From Corynebacterium sp. Marseille-P3884 (GTDB lineage: Bacteria > Actinomycetota > Actinomycetes > Mycobacteriales > Mycobacteriaceae): DNA of 64,000 nucleotides. The stretch lies in NCBI RefSeq assembly GCF_017942225.1, contig NZ_JAGKSD010000006.1, forward strand, positions 62,001-126,000, written 5' to 3'. Below, in pieces: positions 47,762 through 58,580 of this stretch. The notes under the pieces are model-generated. The model was given only the letters and a program-made list of their open reading frames with translations. It was not told the origin of the DNA and did no database searches. The translations under genes were made by a program, and so were the position numbers. Numbering within the stretch: the first letter of the stretch is position 1; each line of letters starts with the position of its first letter.

Positions 47762-50434
47762 CTATATCTGGGCGATGCGGTCCCGAAGGGCTGCGAAGCC
47801 GGCATCAATGCCTGCAGCATCCGAACCCGAACCCTGCGCGAGATCCGGCTTGCCACCGCCCTTGCCACCGACATATCCGCCGAACAGGCCAACGAACTCG
47901 CCGGCCTTGATGCCCTCGTCGACAGCTGCCTTTGTCGCAGCCACAGCGAACGGCACCTTGCCATCGGCATCCGCGGCCAGCACGATCACTGCCGGGGAAT
48001 CACCGAAGCGGCCGCGCAGATCCGTGGCGATGGTGCGCATGTCGCCGCCGGTCGTGCCGTCGGGAAGCTTCACGCTCAGGTAGCGGAATGCCCCGACCTC
48101 TTCTGCCTTATTCACCAGCTCGCCGGTCTGGTTGGCCAGTTCCTTCTTGCGCAGATTCTCGATCTCCTTCTCAGCGGCGCGGAGGCGCTCGGTGAGCTGA
48201 GCGATGCGCTCCGGAAGATCCTCAGACGGGGTCTTCATCTCGCTGGCGAGCAGGTTCGCAATAGCGGCTTCCTTGGAGAAGTACTGGAAGGAATCCATGC
48301 CCGAGTACGCCTCAATACGGCGTGCACCCGATCCGACAGACGACTCGCCGAGCACGGCCACCGGGCCGATCTGCGAGGAGTGGTCCACGTGCGTGCCGCC
48401 GCACAGCTCGATGGAGAACGGTCCGCCGATCTCCACGACGCGCACCTCGTCGCCGTAGTTCTCGCCGAACAGGGCCATCGCGCCCATTGCCTTCGCCTCG
48501 TCCAAGGAGGTCTCGAAGGTGTTGACGGCGAAGTCCGCGTCGACCGCCTGGTTGGCGATGGTCGAGATCTCCTCCAGCTGCTCGGGGCTCAACTGGTCGG
48601 TGTAATTGAAGTCGAAGCGCAAGTAGCCCGGCTTGTTCATCGAGCCAGCCTGCACGGCGGTCGGGCCGAGCACCTGGCGCAGCGCCGCGTGAATCAGGTG
48701 CGTCGCGGTGTGCGCCTGACGGGCACCGTGGCGCCACGTCGGATCGACCTCCGCGCGGACGGTCTGGCCGACGTCGAGTCCGCCGTTTGCCACGGTCGCC
48801 TTGTGCACCCAGAGCTTCTTGTTGCCGACCTTCTGGACATCGTGCACGTCGAGGACCGTGTCGCCGACGATGATGCGGCCACGGTCAGCGAGCTGTCCGC
48901 CGCCTTCGGCATACATCGGGGTCACATCGAGAATGACCTCGACCTCGTCGCCCTGGGCAGCCTCCCCGACCTTCTCGCCGCCGCGGACGAGGCCCAGGAC
49001 CTTTCCTTCGTGGCTCAGCTCGGTGAAGCCGACGAATTCGGTCGGGTGACCGTCGATCCACTCACGGTAGAGCGATTCATCAATATTGCCGTGCTTCTTG
49101 GCCTTGTTGTCGGCCTTGGCGCGCTGCTTCTGCTCGTCCATCGCCGCGTGGAAGGCATCCATGTCCACGTCCAGGCCAGCCTCGGCGGCCATTTCGAGGG
49201 TCAGGTCGATCGGGAAGCCGTAGGTGTCATGCAGCTCGAAAGCCTTCTCCCCCGGAACCGTCTTCTGGCCGGCAGACTTGAGCGCCGTGGCCGTCTCGTC
49301 GAAACGCGTGGTGCCGGATTCGAGGGTCTTCAGGAAGGCCTTTTCCTCGGCGACAGCGACGCGGAGGATGCGCTCGCGGTTGTCCGCGATCTCCGGGAAG
49401 GACGGTGTCATCGTGTCCATGATGGTGTTCATGAACGTCTCCAGCGTGTTACCGGTGGCACCCAGCAGGCGCGCGGAACGTACGATGCGGCGCATCAGGC
49501 GGCGCAGGATGTAGCCGCGGCCTTCATTCGACGGGGTGACACCGTCGAGAATGATCATCATCGCGGTGCGGGAGTGGTCGGCGATGACGCGGAAGCGCAC
49601 ATCGTCTTCCTGCTTGCCAGCGCCGTACTTCGTGCCGGTCAGCTTCTCCGCCGCCTGAATCACGGGTGCGAGCAGATCTGTCTCGTAGACATTGTCCACG
49701 CCCTGCAGCAGGCAGGCGAGGCGCTCGATGCCCAGGCCGGTATCGATATTCTTCTTCGGCAGCTCGCCGACGATCTCGAAATTGCCCTTCTTATCGCCCT
49801 CGCCGCGGATGGACTCCATGAACACGAGGTTCCAGATCTCCATGTAGCGGTTATCGTCGGCGATCGGGCCGCCGTCGGCGCCGTATTCCGGGCCACGGTC
49901 GTAGTAGATCTCGGAGCACGGGCCGCACGGGCCGGGGATGCCCATGGACCAGAAATTGTCCTCCATGCCCATGCGCTGGATGCGGTCAGCGGAAACTCCG
50001 CCCTTGTCACGCCAGATCTCGGCCGCTTCATCGTCGTCCGTGTAGACGGTCACCCACAACCGCTCCGGGTCGAGCCCGAAACCGCCATCAGCCTGCGACT
50101 TCGTCAGCAGGTCCCACGCGAGCGTGATCGCGCCTTCCTTGAAGTACTGGCCGAAGGAGAAGTTGCCCGCCATCTGGAAGAAGGTGTTGTGGCGGGTGGT
50201 GATGCCCACTTCCTCGATGTCCAGGGTGCGCACGCATTTCTGGATCGAGGTGGCCTTGCCGTTCTCGAACGGCGGGTTCTGCTGCCCCAAGAAGTACGGC
50301 TTGAACGGCACCATGCCCGCGTTGACGAACAGCAGGGTCGGGTCGTCGAGAATCAGCGAAGCGCTAGGCACGGGCGTGTGCCCAGCGTCGACGAAGTGCG
50401 AGGTGAACCGGTCGCGGATCTCATGGGTCTGCAC
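47762..50434 (-). CDS. alaS: Alanyl-tRNA synthetase
   Basis: This enzyme charges tRNA-Ala. The 890-residue protein has the class II catalytic domain ([47 protein letters not shown]) and the tRNA recognition domain. The editing domain carries its zinc ligands in [11 protein letters not shown] and CGGTHVDHS. The C-Ala domain is at the end, with a Gly-rich [19 protein letters not shown]. It starts with GTG at 50434, preceded by AAGGA. Together with aspS it frames rarA. Confidence 0.98.
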   Translation of the reverse strand: MQTHEIRDRFTSHFVDAGHTPVPSASLILDDPTLLFVNAGMVPFKPYFLGQQNPPFENGKATSIQKCVRTLDIEEVGITTRHNTFFQMAGNFSFGQYFKEGAITLAWDLLTKSQADGGFGLDPERLWVTVYTDDDEAAEIWRDKGGVSADRIQRMGMEDNFWSMGIPGPCGPCSEIYYDRGPEYGADGGPIADDNRYMEIWNLVFMESIRGEGDKKGNFEIVGELPKKNIDTGLGIERLACLLQGVDNVYETDLLAPVIQAAEKLTGTKYGAGKQEDDVRFRVIADHSRTAMMIILDGVTPSNEGRGYILRRLMRRIVRSARLLGATGNTLETFMNTIMDTMTPSFPEIADNRERILRVAVAEEKAFLKTLESGTTRFDETATALKSAGQKTVPGEKAFELHDTYGFPIDLTLEMAAEAGLDVDMDAFHAAMDEQKQRAKADNKAKKHGNIDESLYREWIDGHPTEFVGFTELSHEGKVLGLVRGGEKVGEAAQGDEVEVILDVTPMYAEGGGQLADRGRIIVGDTVLDVHDVQKVGNKKLWVHKATVANGGLDVGQTVRAEVDPTWRHGARQAHTATHLIHAALRQVLGPTAVQAGSMNKPGYLRFDFNYTDQLSPEQLEEISTIANQAVDADFAVNTFETSLDEAKAMGAMALFGENYGDEVRVVEIGGPFSIELCGGTHVDHSSQIGPVAVLGESSVGSGARRIEAYSGMDSFQYFSKEAAIANLLASEMKTPSEDLPERIAQLTERLRAAEKEIENLRKKELANQTGELVNKAEEVGAFRYLSVKLPDGTTGGDMRTIATDLRGRFGDSPAVIVLAADADGKVPFAVAATKAAVDEGIKAGEFVGLFGGYVGGKGGGKPDLAQGSGSDAAGIDAGFAALRDRIAQI

Positions 50435-50548
50435 AGAAGAATCCTTAAGCGTTAGTAAAGCGTTGACAGTGCGTTTCTCGTCGTTACACCTTACCCGCGC
50501 TACGCCATCTCACGGTCACTAGCTCACGGGCACAACGCTTATCGACGC

Positions 50549-51934
50549 CTATTCTCCCCGCACCATTTCCCTCAGCCTCTCCGCATACGACTGAATACGT
50601 TTCTCCGCTCCATGGTCGGTGGGCTGGTAGTACCGGGCATCGTCGAGCCCTTCCGGCATATACCGTTGCTCCACTACACCGCGCGGGTCATCGTGCGGGT
50701 AGAGGTAGCCGACCGCATGGCCGATCTTTTTCGCTCCTTCGTAGTGGCCGTCACGAAGGTGCGGCGGAACGGCACCGGTGCGTCCGGCGCGGACGTCGGC
50801 AAGCGCTGCGTCGATCGCTTTGATCACCGACGGCGACTTGGGCGCGGTCGCCAAATGGATGGTGGCTTGCGCGAGCGGCAGGCGTCCTTCCGGCATGCCG
50901 ATGAACTGGACCGCATTGGCCGCCGCCGTCGCCGTTTGCAGCGCGGTCGGATCCGCCATGCCGATGTCCTCGGACGCGTGGATGACCAGGCGGCGGGCGA
51001 TGAACCGCGGGTCCTCCCCCGCTTCGATCATGAGCGCGAGGTAGTGGAGCGCCGCATCCACGTCGGAGCCGCGGATCGACTTGATGAACGCCGAGGTGAT
51101 GTCGTAGTGCTGGTCGCCATCGCGGTCGTAGCGCACCACTGCACGGTCAACGCTGTTCTGCACGACCTCGAGGGTGATCGATTTCTGCTCCCCGTCACCT
51201 GCGCCCTCGGCAGCCGCTTCGAGGTAGGTCAACGCGCGGCGCGCATCGCCCCCGGCGAGCAGGACAAGCTGCTCACGCGCGTCGTCGTCAAGCGTCACTG
51301 CTCCGCCTAGGCCTCGTTGGTCTTCGACGGCGCGGTCGATCACGGTCCTGATGCCGTCGTCGTCAAGCGATTCCAGCTTCAACAGCAAAGAGCGCGACAG
51401 CAACGGCGCCACCACGCTGAAGGACGGATTTTCTGTCGTCGCTGCCACGAGCAGCACCGTGCGGTTTTCCACCGCGGCGAGCAACGCGTCCTGCTGCGTC
51501 TTCGAAAATCGGTGCACCTCGTCGATGAACAGCACCGTGCGCTGCCCGCGCACGAGGTCCTGCTTGGCGCCCTCGAGCACCTCGCGGACCTGTTTGACGC
51601 CCGACGACAGCGCCGACAACCCCACGAAGTTCTGCCCCATGGCGCCCGCGATGAGCGAGGCGATCGTCGTCTTGCCGGTGCCCGGTGGGCCATAAAGAAT
51701 CACCGATGCTTCGCCGGAGCCCTCCACGAGCCTGCGGAGCGGACGGCCTGGGCCGAGGAGGTGCTCCTGGCCCACGAGCTCATCGAGGGTCCGCGGCCGC
51801 ATCCGGGCTGCAAGCGGCGCTGAAGACCCCGCGTCGAAAAAAGCGGTGCCCCGCGCAGCGCTGCTGAGGCTCGCTCCGGATTGCCCCGAGCTACCCGAGC
51901 CCGACGGATCCGTGAACAAACCGCCCTGCGTCAT
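50549..51934 (-). CDS. rarA: Replication-associated recombination protein A (MgsA/RarA AAA+ ATPase)
   Basis: RarA acts at stalled replication forks and single-strand gaps. The 461-residue protein has an AAA+ module with Walker [20 protein letters not shown], Walker [21 protein letters not shown] and sensor [10 protein letters not shown]. The C-terminal tetramerisation region has [20 protein letters not shown] and [14 protein letters not shown]. The N-terminus includes [20 protein letters not shown]. The ATG overlaps the upstream phosphotransferase gene's stop by four bases (ATGA). Confidence 0.95.
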   Translation of the reverse strand: MTQGGLFTDPSGSGSSGQSGASLSSAARGTAFFDAGSSAPLAARMRPRTLDELVGQEHLLGPGRPLRRLVEGSGEASVILYGPPGTGKTTIASLIAGAMGQNFVGLSALSSGVKQVREVLEGAKQDLVRGQRTVLFIDEVHRFSKTQQDALLAAVENRTVLLVAATTENPSFSVVAPLLSRSLLLKLESLDDDGIRTVIDRAVEDQRGLGGAVTLDDDAREQLVLLAGGDARRALTYLEAAAEGAGDGEQKSITLEVVQNSVDRAVVRYDRDGDQHYDITSAFIKSIRGSDVDAALHYLALMIEAGEDPRFIARRLVIHASEDIGMADPTALQTATAAANAVQFIGMPEGRLPLAQATIHLATAPKSPSVIKAIDAALADVRAGRTGAVPPHLRDGHYEGAKKIGHAVGYLYPHDDPRGVVEQRYMPEGLDDARYYQPTDHGAEKRIQSYAERLREMVRGE

Positions 51935-53070
51935 ACCAGCTGCTCCGCTACCCGGCGGGCGAAATCCGCCGTCACCGCATACGTCGGCTCCGTGCCCGTC
52001 GCCGCGTAGCGCGCCAGGGCATCGAAGGTACCGGCCACATCCCTGCGGATCACCCGCGCCTCAGCTTCATCCTCGGGCGCCTCCCCGTCTCCTGCTGCGT
52101 CTTCCACACCCCGCACGTACTCGAGCAACGAGGCACTGAAAAACGCCCAGCCGATCAGCGCCGCGGTAATCCGCGCTTGCAACGTGTCGTGGTTGAGCAC
52201 CGACGGCCACACGTCGCCGACTTCCGCCACCCACGCTTCAACGAAGACTGCCGTTTCATGCTCGCTGATCGGCCGCGCCGAAATGTACTGCGGGAAACCA
52301 GCGATCACCCCAGCGATATCCGCCACGACATCACGGAAACCAGCCCACTCGTAGTCAAGGAATTGCGCGCGCTCGGCGAAAATAATGTTGTCCGGCGACA
52401 GGTCGAACGGCGTGAACGCCCGCGACCCGCCGTGCAGCATGCGCACCTGCACCGTCTGGGCCACAGCAGCGACATCCGCGGGCACGTCAATGCCCATCTG
52501 TCGGATGATGTCCACGCCTTCTTCAATACGGTTTTCCAGCATCGCTTCGCGCTGAATCTGGATCTCCCGCGCGCCGTCGATGGAGCGGAGCATGCGCGCC
52601 AGCAAAATATTGAAGCTCGTCTCCGCCCCCGCGGTTCCGGCATGCATCTTGCCCAACGACGTGCCCAGATTCCGCAGCAGACGCACGCGCGCCTCGTCGT
52701 CGGACTGGTCGAGCAGATCAGCGAAGGTCTCACCGTTGCCCACATCCGACAGGATCAGCGTGCGACGCTCGATGTCGTACCCCAGCAAGACAGGACCAGG
52801 GCGCACATCTTCGCTTAACGACGTCGTGAACTGGTACGCCACCACTTCCCTCAAAAAAGCTGCGTCGTCCACCTCATCATTCGACTCCGGCGAATATTTC
52901 ACCACGACGGACCGGTGAGGAAACACCGGATTATTCGCCACACGTAGACGCAGCACCGTCGTCGCACCGGTACCGCTGAGCTCCTCAGGGTCCGTCAACT
53001 GCTGCTGCCCGCCGTAGCGGTTGTTCAACACCGCTTCGGCAGTGGCGATGATTTCTTGGTTATCCAGCAT
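51931..53070 (-). CDS. Phosphotransferase (aminoglycoside phosphotransferase/kinase fold), substrate unknown
   Basis: A 379-residue protein-kinase-like phosphotransferase. The nucleotide-binding lobe includes VVVKYSPE (ATP-contacting Lys) and [11 protein letters not shown] with the paired Glu. The catalytic loop is [13 protein letters not shown], with Asp and Asn in APH spacing, and the metal-binding motif is [17 protein letters not shown]. The C-terminal half is helical. The fold is clear but the substrate (sugar, choline-like or antibiotic) cannot be predicted, and nothing nearby suggests resistance. The start is uncertain: ATG 53070 is used, but a GTG at 53094 is possible. It lies between aspS and rarA. 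Confidence 0.8.
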   Translation of the reverse strand: MLDNQEIIATAEAVLNNRYGGQQQLTDPEELSGTGATTVLRLRVANNPVFPHRSVVVKYSPESNDEVDDAAFLREVVAYQFTTSLSEDVRPGPVLLGYDIERRTLILSDVGNGETFADLLDQSDDEARVRLLRNLGTSLGKMHAGTAGAETSFNILLARMLRSIDGAREIQIQREAMLENRIEEGVDIIRQMGIDVPADVAAVAQTVQVRMLHGGSRAFTPFDLSPDNIIFAERAQFLDYEWAGFRDVVADIAGVIAGFPQYISARPISEHETAVFVEAWVAEVGDVWPSVLNHDTLQARITAALIGWAFFSASLLEYVRGVEDAAGDGEAPEDEAEARVIRRDVAGTFDALARYAATGTEPTYAVTADFARRVAEQLV

Positions 53071-53120
53071 GTTCAGACAGCCGACGCAGAGCACTCACGA
53101 CCCCGGCCGGCCTCGCCCTT

Positions 53121-54953
53121 TTAGTTGTCCGCCTCGGCCTTGTTCTCAGTCTCGGCCTTGCCCTCGGCCGAGGCATCCTTCTTCTCCGGCTTGAAGTCCA
53201 CGCCGGTCTCCTTGCGCTGGGCAGCCGGAATGGTGCCCGGGGCGTCGGTAAGCGGATCGACGCCGCCGCCCGACTTCGGGAAGGCGATGACATCGCGGAT
53301 CGAATCGAAGCCGCCCAGCAACGACACGATGCGGTCCCAGCCGAACGCGATGCCGCCGTGCGGCGGTGCGCCGTAGGAGAATGCGTCGAGCAGGAAGCCG
53401 AATTTCTCCTGTGCTTCCTCGTTAGTGATGCCCATGACGTCGAAGACGCGCTTTTGCACATCCTGGTTGTGGATACGGATGGAGCCGCCGCCGATCTCAT
53501 TGCCGTTGCAGACGATGTCGTAGGCGTAGGCGAGTGCCTCGCCCGGCTCCTTGTCGAAGGTGTCCAGGTACTCCGGCTTCGGCGACGTGAACGCGTGGTG
53601 CACAGCCGTCCACTGGGAGTGGCCGAGTGCGACATCGCCGGAGGCCGTGGCGTCGGCAGCCGGCTCGAACAGCGGTGCGTCGACGACCCAGGTGAACGCC
53701 CAGTCACCTTCCTTGATCAGGCCGAGCTTGTTCGCGATCTCGCCACGAGCGGCGCCGAGCAGCGCACGGGAAGACTTGGTGTCGCCAGCGGCGAAGAAGA
53801 TGCAGTCGCCCGGCTTCGCGCCGACGTGATCGACGATGCCCGCCTTCTCCTCGTCGGTGATGTTCTTCGCGACGGGGCCAGTGAGCTCGCCGTCCTCCTG
53901 CACGAGGATGTACGCCAAGCCCTTGGCACCGCGCTGCTTCGCCCAGTCCTGCCATGCGTCCAGCTGACGACGCGGCTGCGATGCGCCACCGTCCATGACC
54001 ACAGCACCGACGTACTCGTTTTGGAACACGCGGAACGGGGTGTCCTTGAAGAACTCAGTGCAGTCCACCAGCTGAATATCGAAGCGCAGATCCGGCTTAT
54101 CCGAGCCGTACTTCTCCATCGCTTCCTTGTAGGTCATGCGCGGAATCGGCGTGGTGATCTCGTAGCCGATCAGCTTCCACAGCTCAACCAGGATCTCCTC
54201 GGCGAGCTCAATAACGTCATCCTGGTCGACGAAGCTGGCCTCAATATCCAGCTGGGTGAATTCCGGCTGGCGGTCAGCGCGGAAATCCTCGTCGCGGTAG
54301 CAGCGCGCGATCTGGTAGTAACGCTCCATGCCCGACACCATGAGCAGCTGCTTGAACAGCTGCGGGGACTGCGGCAGTGCGTACCACGTACCCGGACGAA
54401 GACGAGCCGGAACCAGGAAGTCGCGGGCACCCTCCGGGGTCGAACGCGTAAGAGTCGGCGTCTCGATCTCCACAAACTCGTGCTTGTTCAGCACGTCGCG
54501 GGCAGCTTTGTTCGCCTTCGAACGCAGGCGCAGAGCCTCGGCCTGGCGCTCACGGCGCAGATCCAAGTAGCGGTAACGCAGGCGAGTCTCCTCGCCGACC
54601 TCGCTGGAGGAGAAATCCTCCACCTGGAACGGCAGCGGCGCAGAGGTAGACAGGACAGTCAACTCGGTCGCGTTGACCTCGATCTCGCCGGACGCGAGAT
54701 TCGGGTTAGCGGAGCCCTCCGGACGCGGCTCGACGACACCGGTGACCTTCACGCAGTACTCGCTACGCAGGTCGTGAGCGGCCTCAGCCACCTCGGATTC
54801 ACGGAAGACGACCTGTGCGTAACCGGAACGGTCGCGCAAGTCGATGAAGATCACACCGCCGTGGTCACGGCGGCGGCCGACCCAACCAGTCAGCGTGACG
54901 GTCTGACCGTCCATTTCTTTACGGAGATCCCCTGCAAGGTGAGTGCGCAGCAC
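53121..54953 (-). CDS. aspS: Aspartyl-tRNA synthetase (probably Asp/Asn non-discriminating)
   Basis: This enzyme charges tRNA-Asp, and in many actinobacteria also tRNA-Asn. The 610-residue protein has the OB anticodon domain ([20 protein letters not shown]), the class II motifs ([28 protein letters not shown] and a final [14 protein letters not shown]) and the bacterial GAD insertion. It ends in a charged Lys/Glu/Ala tail of about 30 residues. The GTG at 54953 ([13 protein letters not shown]) is chosen over 54986, because GGAGGAAACC lies directly upstream and homologues begin at this point. Asn specificity is inference. Confidence 0.96.
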   Translation of the reverse strand: MLRTHLAGDLRKEMDGQTVTLTGWVGRRRDHGGVIFIDLRDRSGYAQVVFRESEVAEAAHDLRSEYCVKVTGVVEPRPEGSANPNLASGEIEVNATELTVLSTSAPLPFQVEDFSSSEVGEETRLRYRYLDLRRERQAEALRLRSKANKAARDVLNKHEFVEIETPTLTRSTPEGARDFLVPARLRPGTWYALPQSPQLFKQLLMVSGMERYYQIARCYRDEDFRADRQPEFTQLDIEASFVDQDDVIELAEEILVELWKLIGYEITTPIPRMTYKEAMEKYGSDKPDLRFDIQLVDCTEFFKDTPFRVFQNEYVGAVVMDGGASQPRRQLDAWQDWAKQRGAKGLAYILVQEDGELTGPVAKNITDEEKAGIVDHVGAKPGDCIFFAAGDTKSSRALLGAARGEIANKLGLIKEGDWAFTWVVDAPLFEPAADATASGDVALGHSQWTAVHHAFTSPKPEYLDTFDKEPGEALAYAYDIVCNGNEIGGGSIRIHNQDVQKRVFDVMGITNEEAQEKFGFLLDAFSYGAPPHGGIAFGWDRIVSLLGGFDSIRDVIAFPKSGGGVDPLTDAPGTIPAAQRKETGVDFKPEKKDASAEGKAETENKAEADN

Positions 54954-55040
54954 GGTTTCCTCCACGTCCTTCCACGTGTTGTCCAACTATTTCTCAACTC
55001 ACGTGAGTCTACCGAATGGCCCCGGTGCATCTCCCTAGAA

Positions 55041-55059
55041 GGTTCCCACCCCCGGAACC
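55041..55059. other. Small inverted repeat in the aspS/metallopeptidase divergent spacer
   Basis: GGTTCC (55041-55046) and GGAACC (55054-55059) flank CACCCCC. It lies between the divergent aspS and zinc-peptidase starts, where an operator or promoter element is expected. Confidence 0.3.
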
Positions 55060-55086
55060 TCCCTTGTTTATGGCATGATTTGGCCC

Positions 55087-55995
55087 ATGACCTTTAAGAG
55101 TGGTGTGACGCCCTCCGGGCGTGGAGTCAGTACGAGCAGTGGCCCCAGCGGCGGCAGAGGCGGCGGCATGCCCATCATGCTCGGCGGCGGCGGCCTCGGC
55201 ACGGTCGTCCTACTCGTCCTCTACCTGCTTCTCAGCCGCGGTGGCGGCCTTGGCGGTGGCCCGGCCGAACCCGGCCAGCAGGCTCAGCAACAGCAGCAGC
55301 AGGGCGAAAACAACCTCGAACACTGCAGTGCTGAAGGTGCCGTGAACGAGTACGCGGATTGCCGCGCTGCTGCCATGGCCGATTCGCTCAACGCTGTGTG
55401 GCCCACCGTGCTCTCCGAGCAGGCCGGCATCGAATACAGCGAGCCGGGTCTGCGTCTGTTCCAGAACAGTGTCCAGAGTGGGTGCGGTAATGCGTCGTCA
55501 AGCACGGGCCCCTTCTACTGCCCGCGCGATGAGCACATCTACCTCGACACCAGCTTCTTCGATCAGCTTGAACAGCTCGGCGGAAGCTCTGCTCCCCTGT
55601 CTCAGATGTACGTCGTCGCCCACGAGTGGGGCCACCACATCCAGAACCTCGAGGACACCCTCGGCCTGAGCAACTACGAAGACCCGGGCGAGGACTCCGC
55701 AGCCGTCGCCATCGAGCTGCAGGCTGACTGCTACGCCGGTATTTGGGCATCCCAGGCAGACAAGGGCGAAAACGCCCTGCTCGAGCCCATCACCGAGGAC
55801 CAGCTGAAGTCGGCTATTGAGACCGCCCGCGCCATCGGCGATGACCACATCCAGCAGCACTCCGGCCAAGACGTCAACCCGGATGCCTGGACGCACGGTT
55901 CCTCCGAGCAGCGCCAAGAAGCGTTCCTCAGCGGCTACAACAGCGGCTCCATGGCCAAGTGCGACACCCTCAACCGCGGCGTGTACAAGGGCTAG
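55087..55995 (+). CDS. Neutral zinc metallopeptidase (YpfJ family), membrane anchored
   Basis: A 302-residue protein. A Gly/Ser-rich cytosolic N-terminus precedes one TM helix (about 34-55: LGGGGLGTVVLLVLYLLL), a Gln/Gly-rich linker with a run of glutamines, and the extracellular YpfJ domain (about 85-300). The zinc site is HEWGHHIQNLEDTLG with the downstream acidic partner in IELQADCYAGIWASQ. Cysteines (EHCSAEG, ADCRAA, SGCGNAS, FYCPRDE) may form disulfides. The substrate is not known for this family. The ATG at 55087 is used; an in-frame ATG at 55075 also exists. It is divergent from aspS. Confidence 0.88.
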   Translation: MTFKSGVTPSGRGVSTSSGPSGGRGGGMPIMLGGGGLGTVVLLVLYLLLSRGGGLGGGPAEPGQQAQQQQQQGENNLEHCSAEGAVNEYADCRAAAMADSLNAVWPTVLSEQAGIEYSEPGLRLFQNSVQSGCGNASSSTGPFYCPRDEHIYLDTSFFDQLEQLGGSSAPLSQMYVVAHEWGHHIQNLEDTLGLSNYEDPGEDSAAVAIELQADCYAGIWASQADKGENALLEPITEDQLKSAIETARAIGDDHIQQHSGQDVNPDAWTHGSSEQRQEAFLSGYNSGSMAKCDTLNRGVYKG

Positions 55996-56010
55996 ATCTA
56001 TATATAAACG

Positions 56011-56772
56011 ATGACCAAGGGCGACAACAGCAGCGATCAGGACGCTCAGCACAGCGCACGGCCCAGCAATCGCGCTGTGCCGTTTCTCGCGGCGTTCAAC
56101 GAGATCGAGAGTTTCCTGCGCTCCGCCTTGGACGCGAAGAAGACCGACGGCTTCAACTGGATGGTCTCCAAAGCGGAAAAGCGCCACATCGTCACCACCG
56201 GACAGGCCAACGATCTCAAGGAATTCGCTGGGCTTAGGAACGCCATCAGCCACGGCGAATACCAGGACTACCGGCCCATCGCCGAACCCCTGCCCGAGGC
56301 AGTCGCCGAGATCGAGGCCATCCGCGATCAACTCCTCCACCCAGCCCTGGCTATAGATGTCATCGGCCACCAGGACGTGATCACGTTCTCGCCCGACGAG
56401 GACATTCACGAGGCACTCCACGCCATCCGCGACACGGGCATCTCCCAGTTCCCCATTTACGACGACAAACAGTGCCGTGGCGTCCTGACCACCAACACGA
56501 TCGCCCGGTGGCTCGCCGACGAGCTCGGCGAAGACGATTCCATCGCCAACTCGAGCATCGAGCACGTGCTCACCTTCAACGAGCGCAAGGACAAAGCCGT
56601 GTTCCTTCCCCGGACCGCCACAGCCACCGAGGTCATCGCCGCGCTCACCTCACCCTCGCGCAAGCAGGTCCTGCCCCGCCTCGTGATCATCACCGAACAC
56701 GGGCACAACAACCAGCAGCCTCTGCGCGTGATCACGCCCTCGAACCTGCCCGCGCTCTTCGACGCGGTCTAG
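56011..56772 (+). CDS. HEPN-like / tandem CBS-domain protein
   Basis: A 253-residue cytosolic protein joining two modules. Residues about 22-108 are helical and end with FAGLRNAISHGEYQDYRPI; RNAISH at 76-81 is an R-x4-H motif of the kind found at HEPN RNase active sites and in related non-catalytic folds. Residues about 112-165 and 175-245 are two CBS repeats (VITFSPDEDIHEALHAIRDT, GISQFPIYDD, GVLTTNTIARWLADEL), which usually sense adenine nucleotides. It starts 15 bases after the zinc peptidase stop, so the two are probably cotranscribed. An RNase activity controlled by AMP/ATP is speculation; it may only be a binding fold. Confidence 0.7.
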   Translation: MTKGDNSSDQDAQHSARPSNRAVPFLAAFNEIESFLRSALDAKKTDGFNWMVSKAEKRHIVTTGQANDLKEFAGLRNAISHGEYQDYRPIAEPLPEAVAEIEAIRDQLLHPALAIDVIGHQDVITFSPDEDIHEALHAIRDTGISQFPIYDDKQCRGVLTTNTIARWLADELGEDDSIANSSIEHVLTFNERKDKAVFLPRTATATEVIAALTSPSRKQVLPRLVIITEHGHNNQQPLRVITPSNLPALFDAV

Positions 56773-56794
56773 TTCCCCGCTCGCGCGGGATGCT

Positions 56795-56896
56795 GGTGAA
56801 TCTGTTTACACTTCGCCCCGCTGCCACTGAACCCCAAAACGCGCTGACCTCTACTTATAAATAAGCAGACATGTCGGAGATGTAAACAGATTCACC
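56795..56896. repeat. 102-bp element with perfect 16-bp terminal inverted repeats
   Basis: GGTGAATCTGTTTACA (56795-56810) and its exact reverse complement TGTAAACAGATTCACC (56881-56896) bound a 70-base interior without a gene. The interior holds a further small palindrome (CTTATAAATAAG). It lies between the convergent CBS gene and musI. No target duplication is evident. Confidence 0.7.
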
Positions 56897-56963
56897 GGTG
56901 GGCCTGCACCAACTATTTTCCGGCAGATCCTGCCCCAAGATCTCGCCCCACCAAAATCGGGCT

Positions 56964-57635
56964 TCAGTCCCCCAGCTCCTGCCCGAGCGGGCCTGCCAGC
57001 ACAAGGCGCACGAGATACAGCACCATCGCGGGCACAAAGAAGAACACCAGCGGCACGGAGAAAGCGAGAGGCAGCTTGACGACGACCCACACTGCCCCGG
57101 CCACCACCGCCACCGCGATGAGCGTGCGGCCGAGGAACTGGAACGTGTGCTGGATCGACGATGTAGCGAGCTGAGCGAAACCTGGGGCCGGCGAGTTCTC
57201 AGCACCCGAACTGCCCGAACTACCCGAGTTATCTGAACCGACCGACGCCAGCGCAAAGAACCACACGCTGATTCCGGCGATGATGAATGCTCCGGCCAAC
57301 GCCAGAGCTTGGATCACCGTGAGCGCGAAACCGTCCACGCCGGCTTGGAAGACCACGAACTGCTGGTAAACCAAGAGCGCACCGGCAGCCAATAACAACA
57401 CCCAAAACACGGAAGCAGCGCGCCAGGCCACGGTGAGCTGGCGAATGAACATGAGAGCGTAGCGGGAGCCCCGGCCCTGCACCATCTCCCCGACCACGAC
57501 ATTGGCGGCACGCCACGCGGCTCCACCGGTCACCACCGGCAGCGAGGTGACCACCAGCAGCATATTCAGGATCACGATGTCCGCCAGCAGCGTGAACGCC
57601 GCCATGAACTTCGAGTCGGGGTGGAAAAACTGCAT
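56964..57635 (-). CDS. musI: DUF624-family membrane protein, MusI-like
   Basis: A 223-residue membrane protein with about five TM segments. It opens MQFFHPDSKFMAAFTLLADI and has a central GGAAWRAANVVVGEMVQGRG, the DUF624/YesL layout. A Gly/Ser-rich loop (SDNSGSSGSSGAENSPAPG) interrupts the middle. In C. glutamicum a membrane protein called MusI is needed for maltose uptake by MusEFGK2. This gene's position at the end of an equivalent gene set supports the same name, but the correspondence is inferred from order, not alignment. It begins 21 bases after musG. Confidence 0.7.
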   Translation of the reverse strand: MQFFHPDSKFMAAFTLLADIVILNMLLVVTSLPVVTGGAAWRAANVVVGEMVQGRGSRYALMFIRQLTVAWRAASVFWVLLLAAGALLVYQQFVVFQAGVDGFALTVIQALALAGAFIIAGISVWFFALASVGSDNSGSSGSSGAENSPAPGFAQLATSSIQHTFQFLGRTLIAVAVVAGAVWVVVKLPLAFSVPLVFFFVPAMVLYLVRLVLAGPLGQELGD

Positions 57636-57656
57636 GACCGGACCGCTACCTGACCA

Positions 57657-58577
57657 TTAGCCCTTCACAGCGCCGGCGGCGACACCCTCGATAATGTGCT
57701 TCTGCGCCGAGACGTAGAAGATGATGATCGGGGTGATCGCCAGCACCAGCATCGCCATCATGGCGCCCAAGTCGCGGTCGCCCTGCGAGCCGATGAACTG
57801 CTGGATCACGACCGGGATGGTGCGGTACGGGGTGGACAGGCCGATCACGAGGTACGGCAGGAGGTAATCATTCCAGATCCACATCGCGTTCAGAATCGCC
57901 ACGGTGATGGCGGTCGGCTTCAGCATGGGCAGCACGACGCGGAAGAAGGTGGTCAGCGGGGAGCAGCCGTCGATATGCGCGGCTTCTTCGATCTCCAGCG
58001 GGATGGATTTGATGAAGCCGGAGAACATGAACACACTCAACCCGGAGCCGAATCCGAGGTAGAGCACGATCATGCCGAGCGGATTAGCCAAGCTGAGGCG
58101 GTCGGCAATGACCACGGTCGGGAACATGACCATCTGGAACGGGATGACCATGGAGAACACGAATGCGTAGTAGAGCGCGCTCGTCCACCAGGTCTTGACG
58201 CGGGTGATGTAGTAGGCGGTCATCGCGGAGAAGAACACGACGGCGACAACGGAGCTGATCGTGATCACGAACGACCACACGATCGCCCACCCGAAACCTT
58301 CGCCTTGCACGCCGGTGACATAGTTCGTCAGCCCGGCCCACAGTTCACCCGTCGGCAGCGCGAACGGGTTGGTGGAGATGGCGAAGCGATCCTTGAACGA
58401 GTTCAACAGAATGAACGCGATCGGCCCGAGGAACACGATGGTGAGAAACACCAGCACCGCGTAGATGAGGACCTTGGAGCCGCCCGACACGGTCGATTCG
58501 TCCCCGGCCTTTTTCTTTTTGCTTATCGACGGCACGTTCCGGTCCGCCTTCTTATCCGCTTTGATACTCGTAGTCAT
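57657..58577 (-). CDS. musG: Maltose-type ABC transporter permease (MalG-like)
   Basis: A 306-residue inner-membrane permease with six TM segments after a basic, lysine-rich 35-residue N-terminus. The EAA loop that docks on the ATPase reads EIEEAAHIDGCSPLTTFFRV followed by VLPMLKPTAIT, and the C-terminus resembles MalG (QKHIIEGVAAGAVKG). The ATG follows the musF stop by three bases. The symbol is inferred from gene order with C. glutamicum mus genes. Confidence 0.85.
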   Translation of the reverse strand: MTTSIKADKKADRNVPSISKKKKAGDESTVSGGSKVLIYAVLVFLTIVFLGPIAFILLNSFKDRFAISTNPFALPTGELWAGLTNYVTGVQGEGFGWAIVWSFVITISSVVAVVFFSAMTAYYITRVKTWWTSALYYAFVFSMVIPFQMVMFPTVVIADRLSLANPLGMIVLYLGFGSGLSVFMFSGFIKSIPLEIEEAAHIDGCSPLTTFFRVVLPMLKPTAITVAILNAMWIWNDYLLPYLVIGLSTPYRTIPVVIQQFIGSQGDRDLGAMMAMLVLAITPIIIFYVSAQKHIIEGVAAGAVKG

Positions 58578-58580
58578 GGT

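Noticed and set aside
47066..50455. Very long plus-strand open frame (about 1129 codons) opposite alaS
   Set aside because: It mirrors alaS codon for codon and encodes a Val/Arg/Asp/His-rich sequence without domains. This is a typical antisense shadow in G+C-rich DNA.
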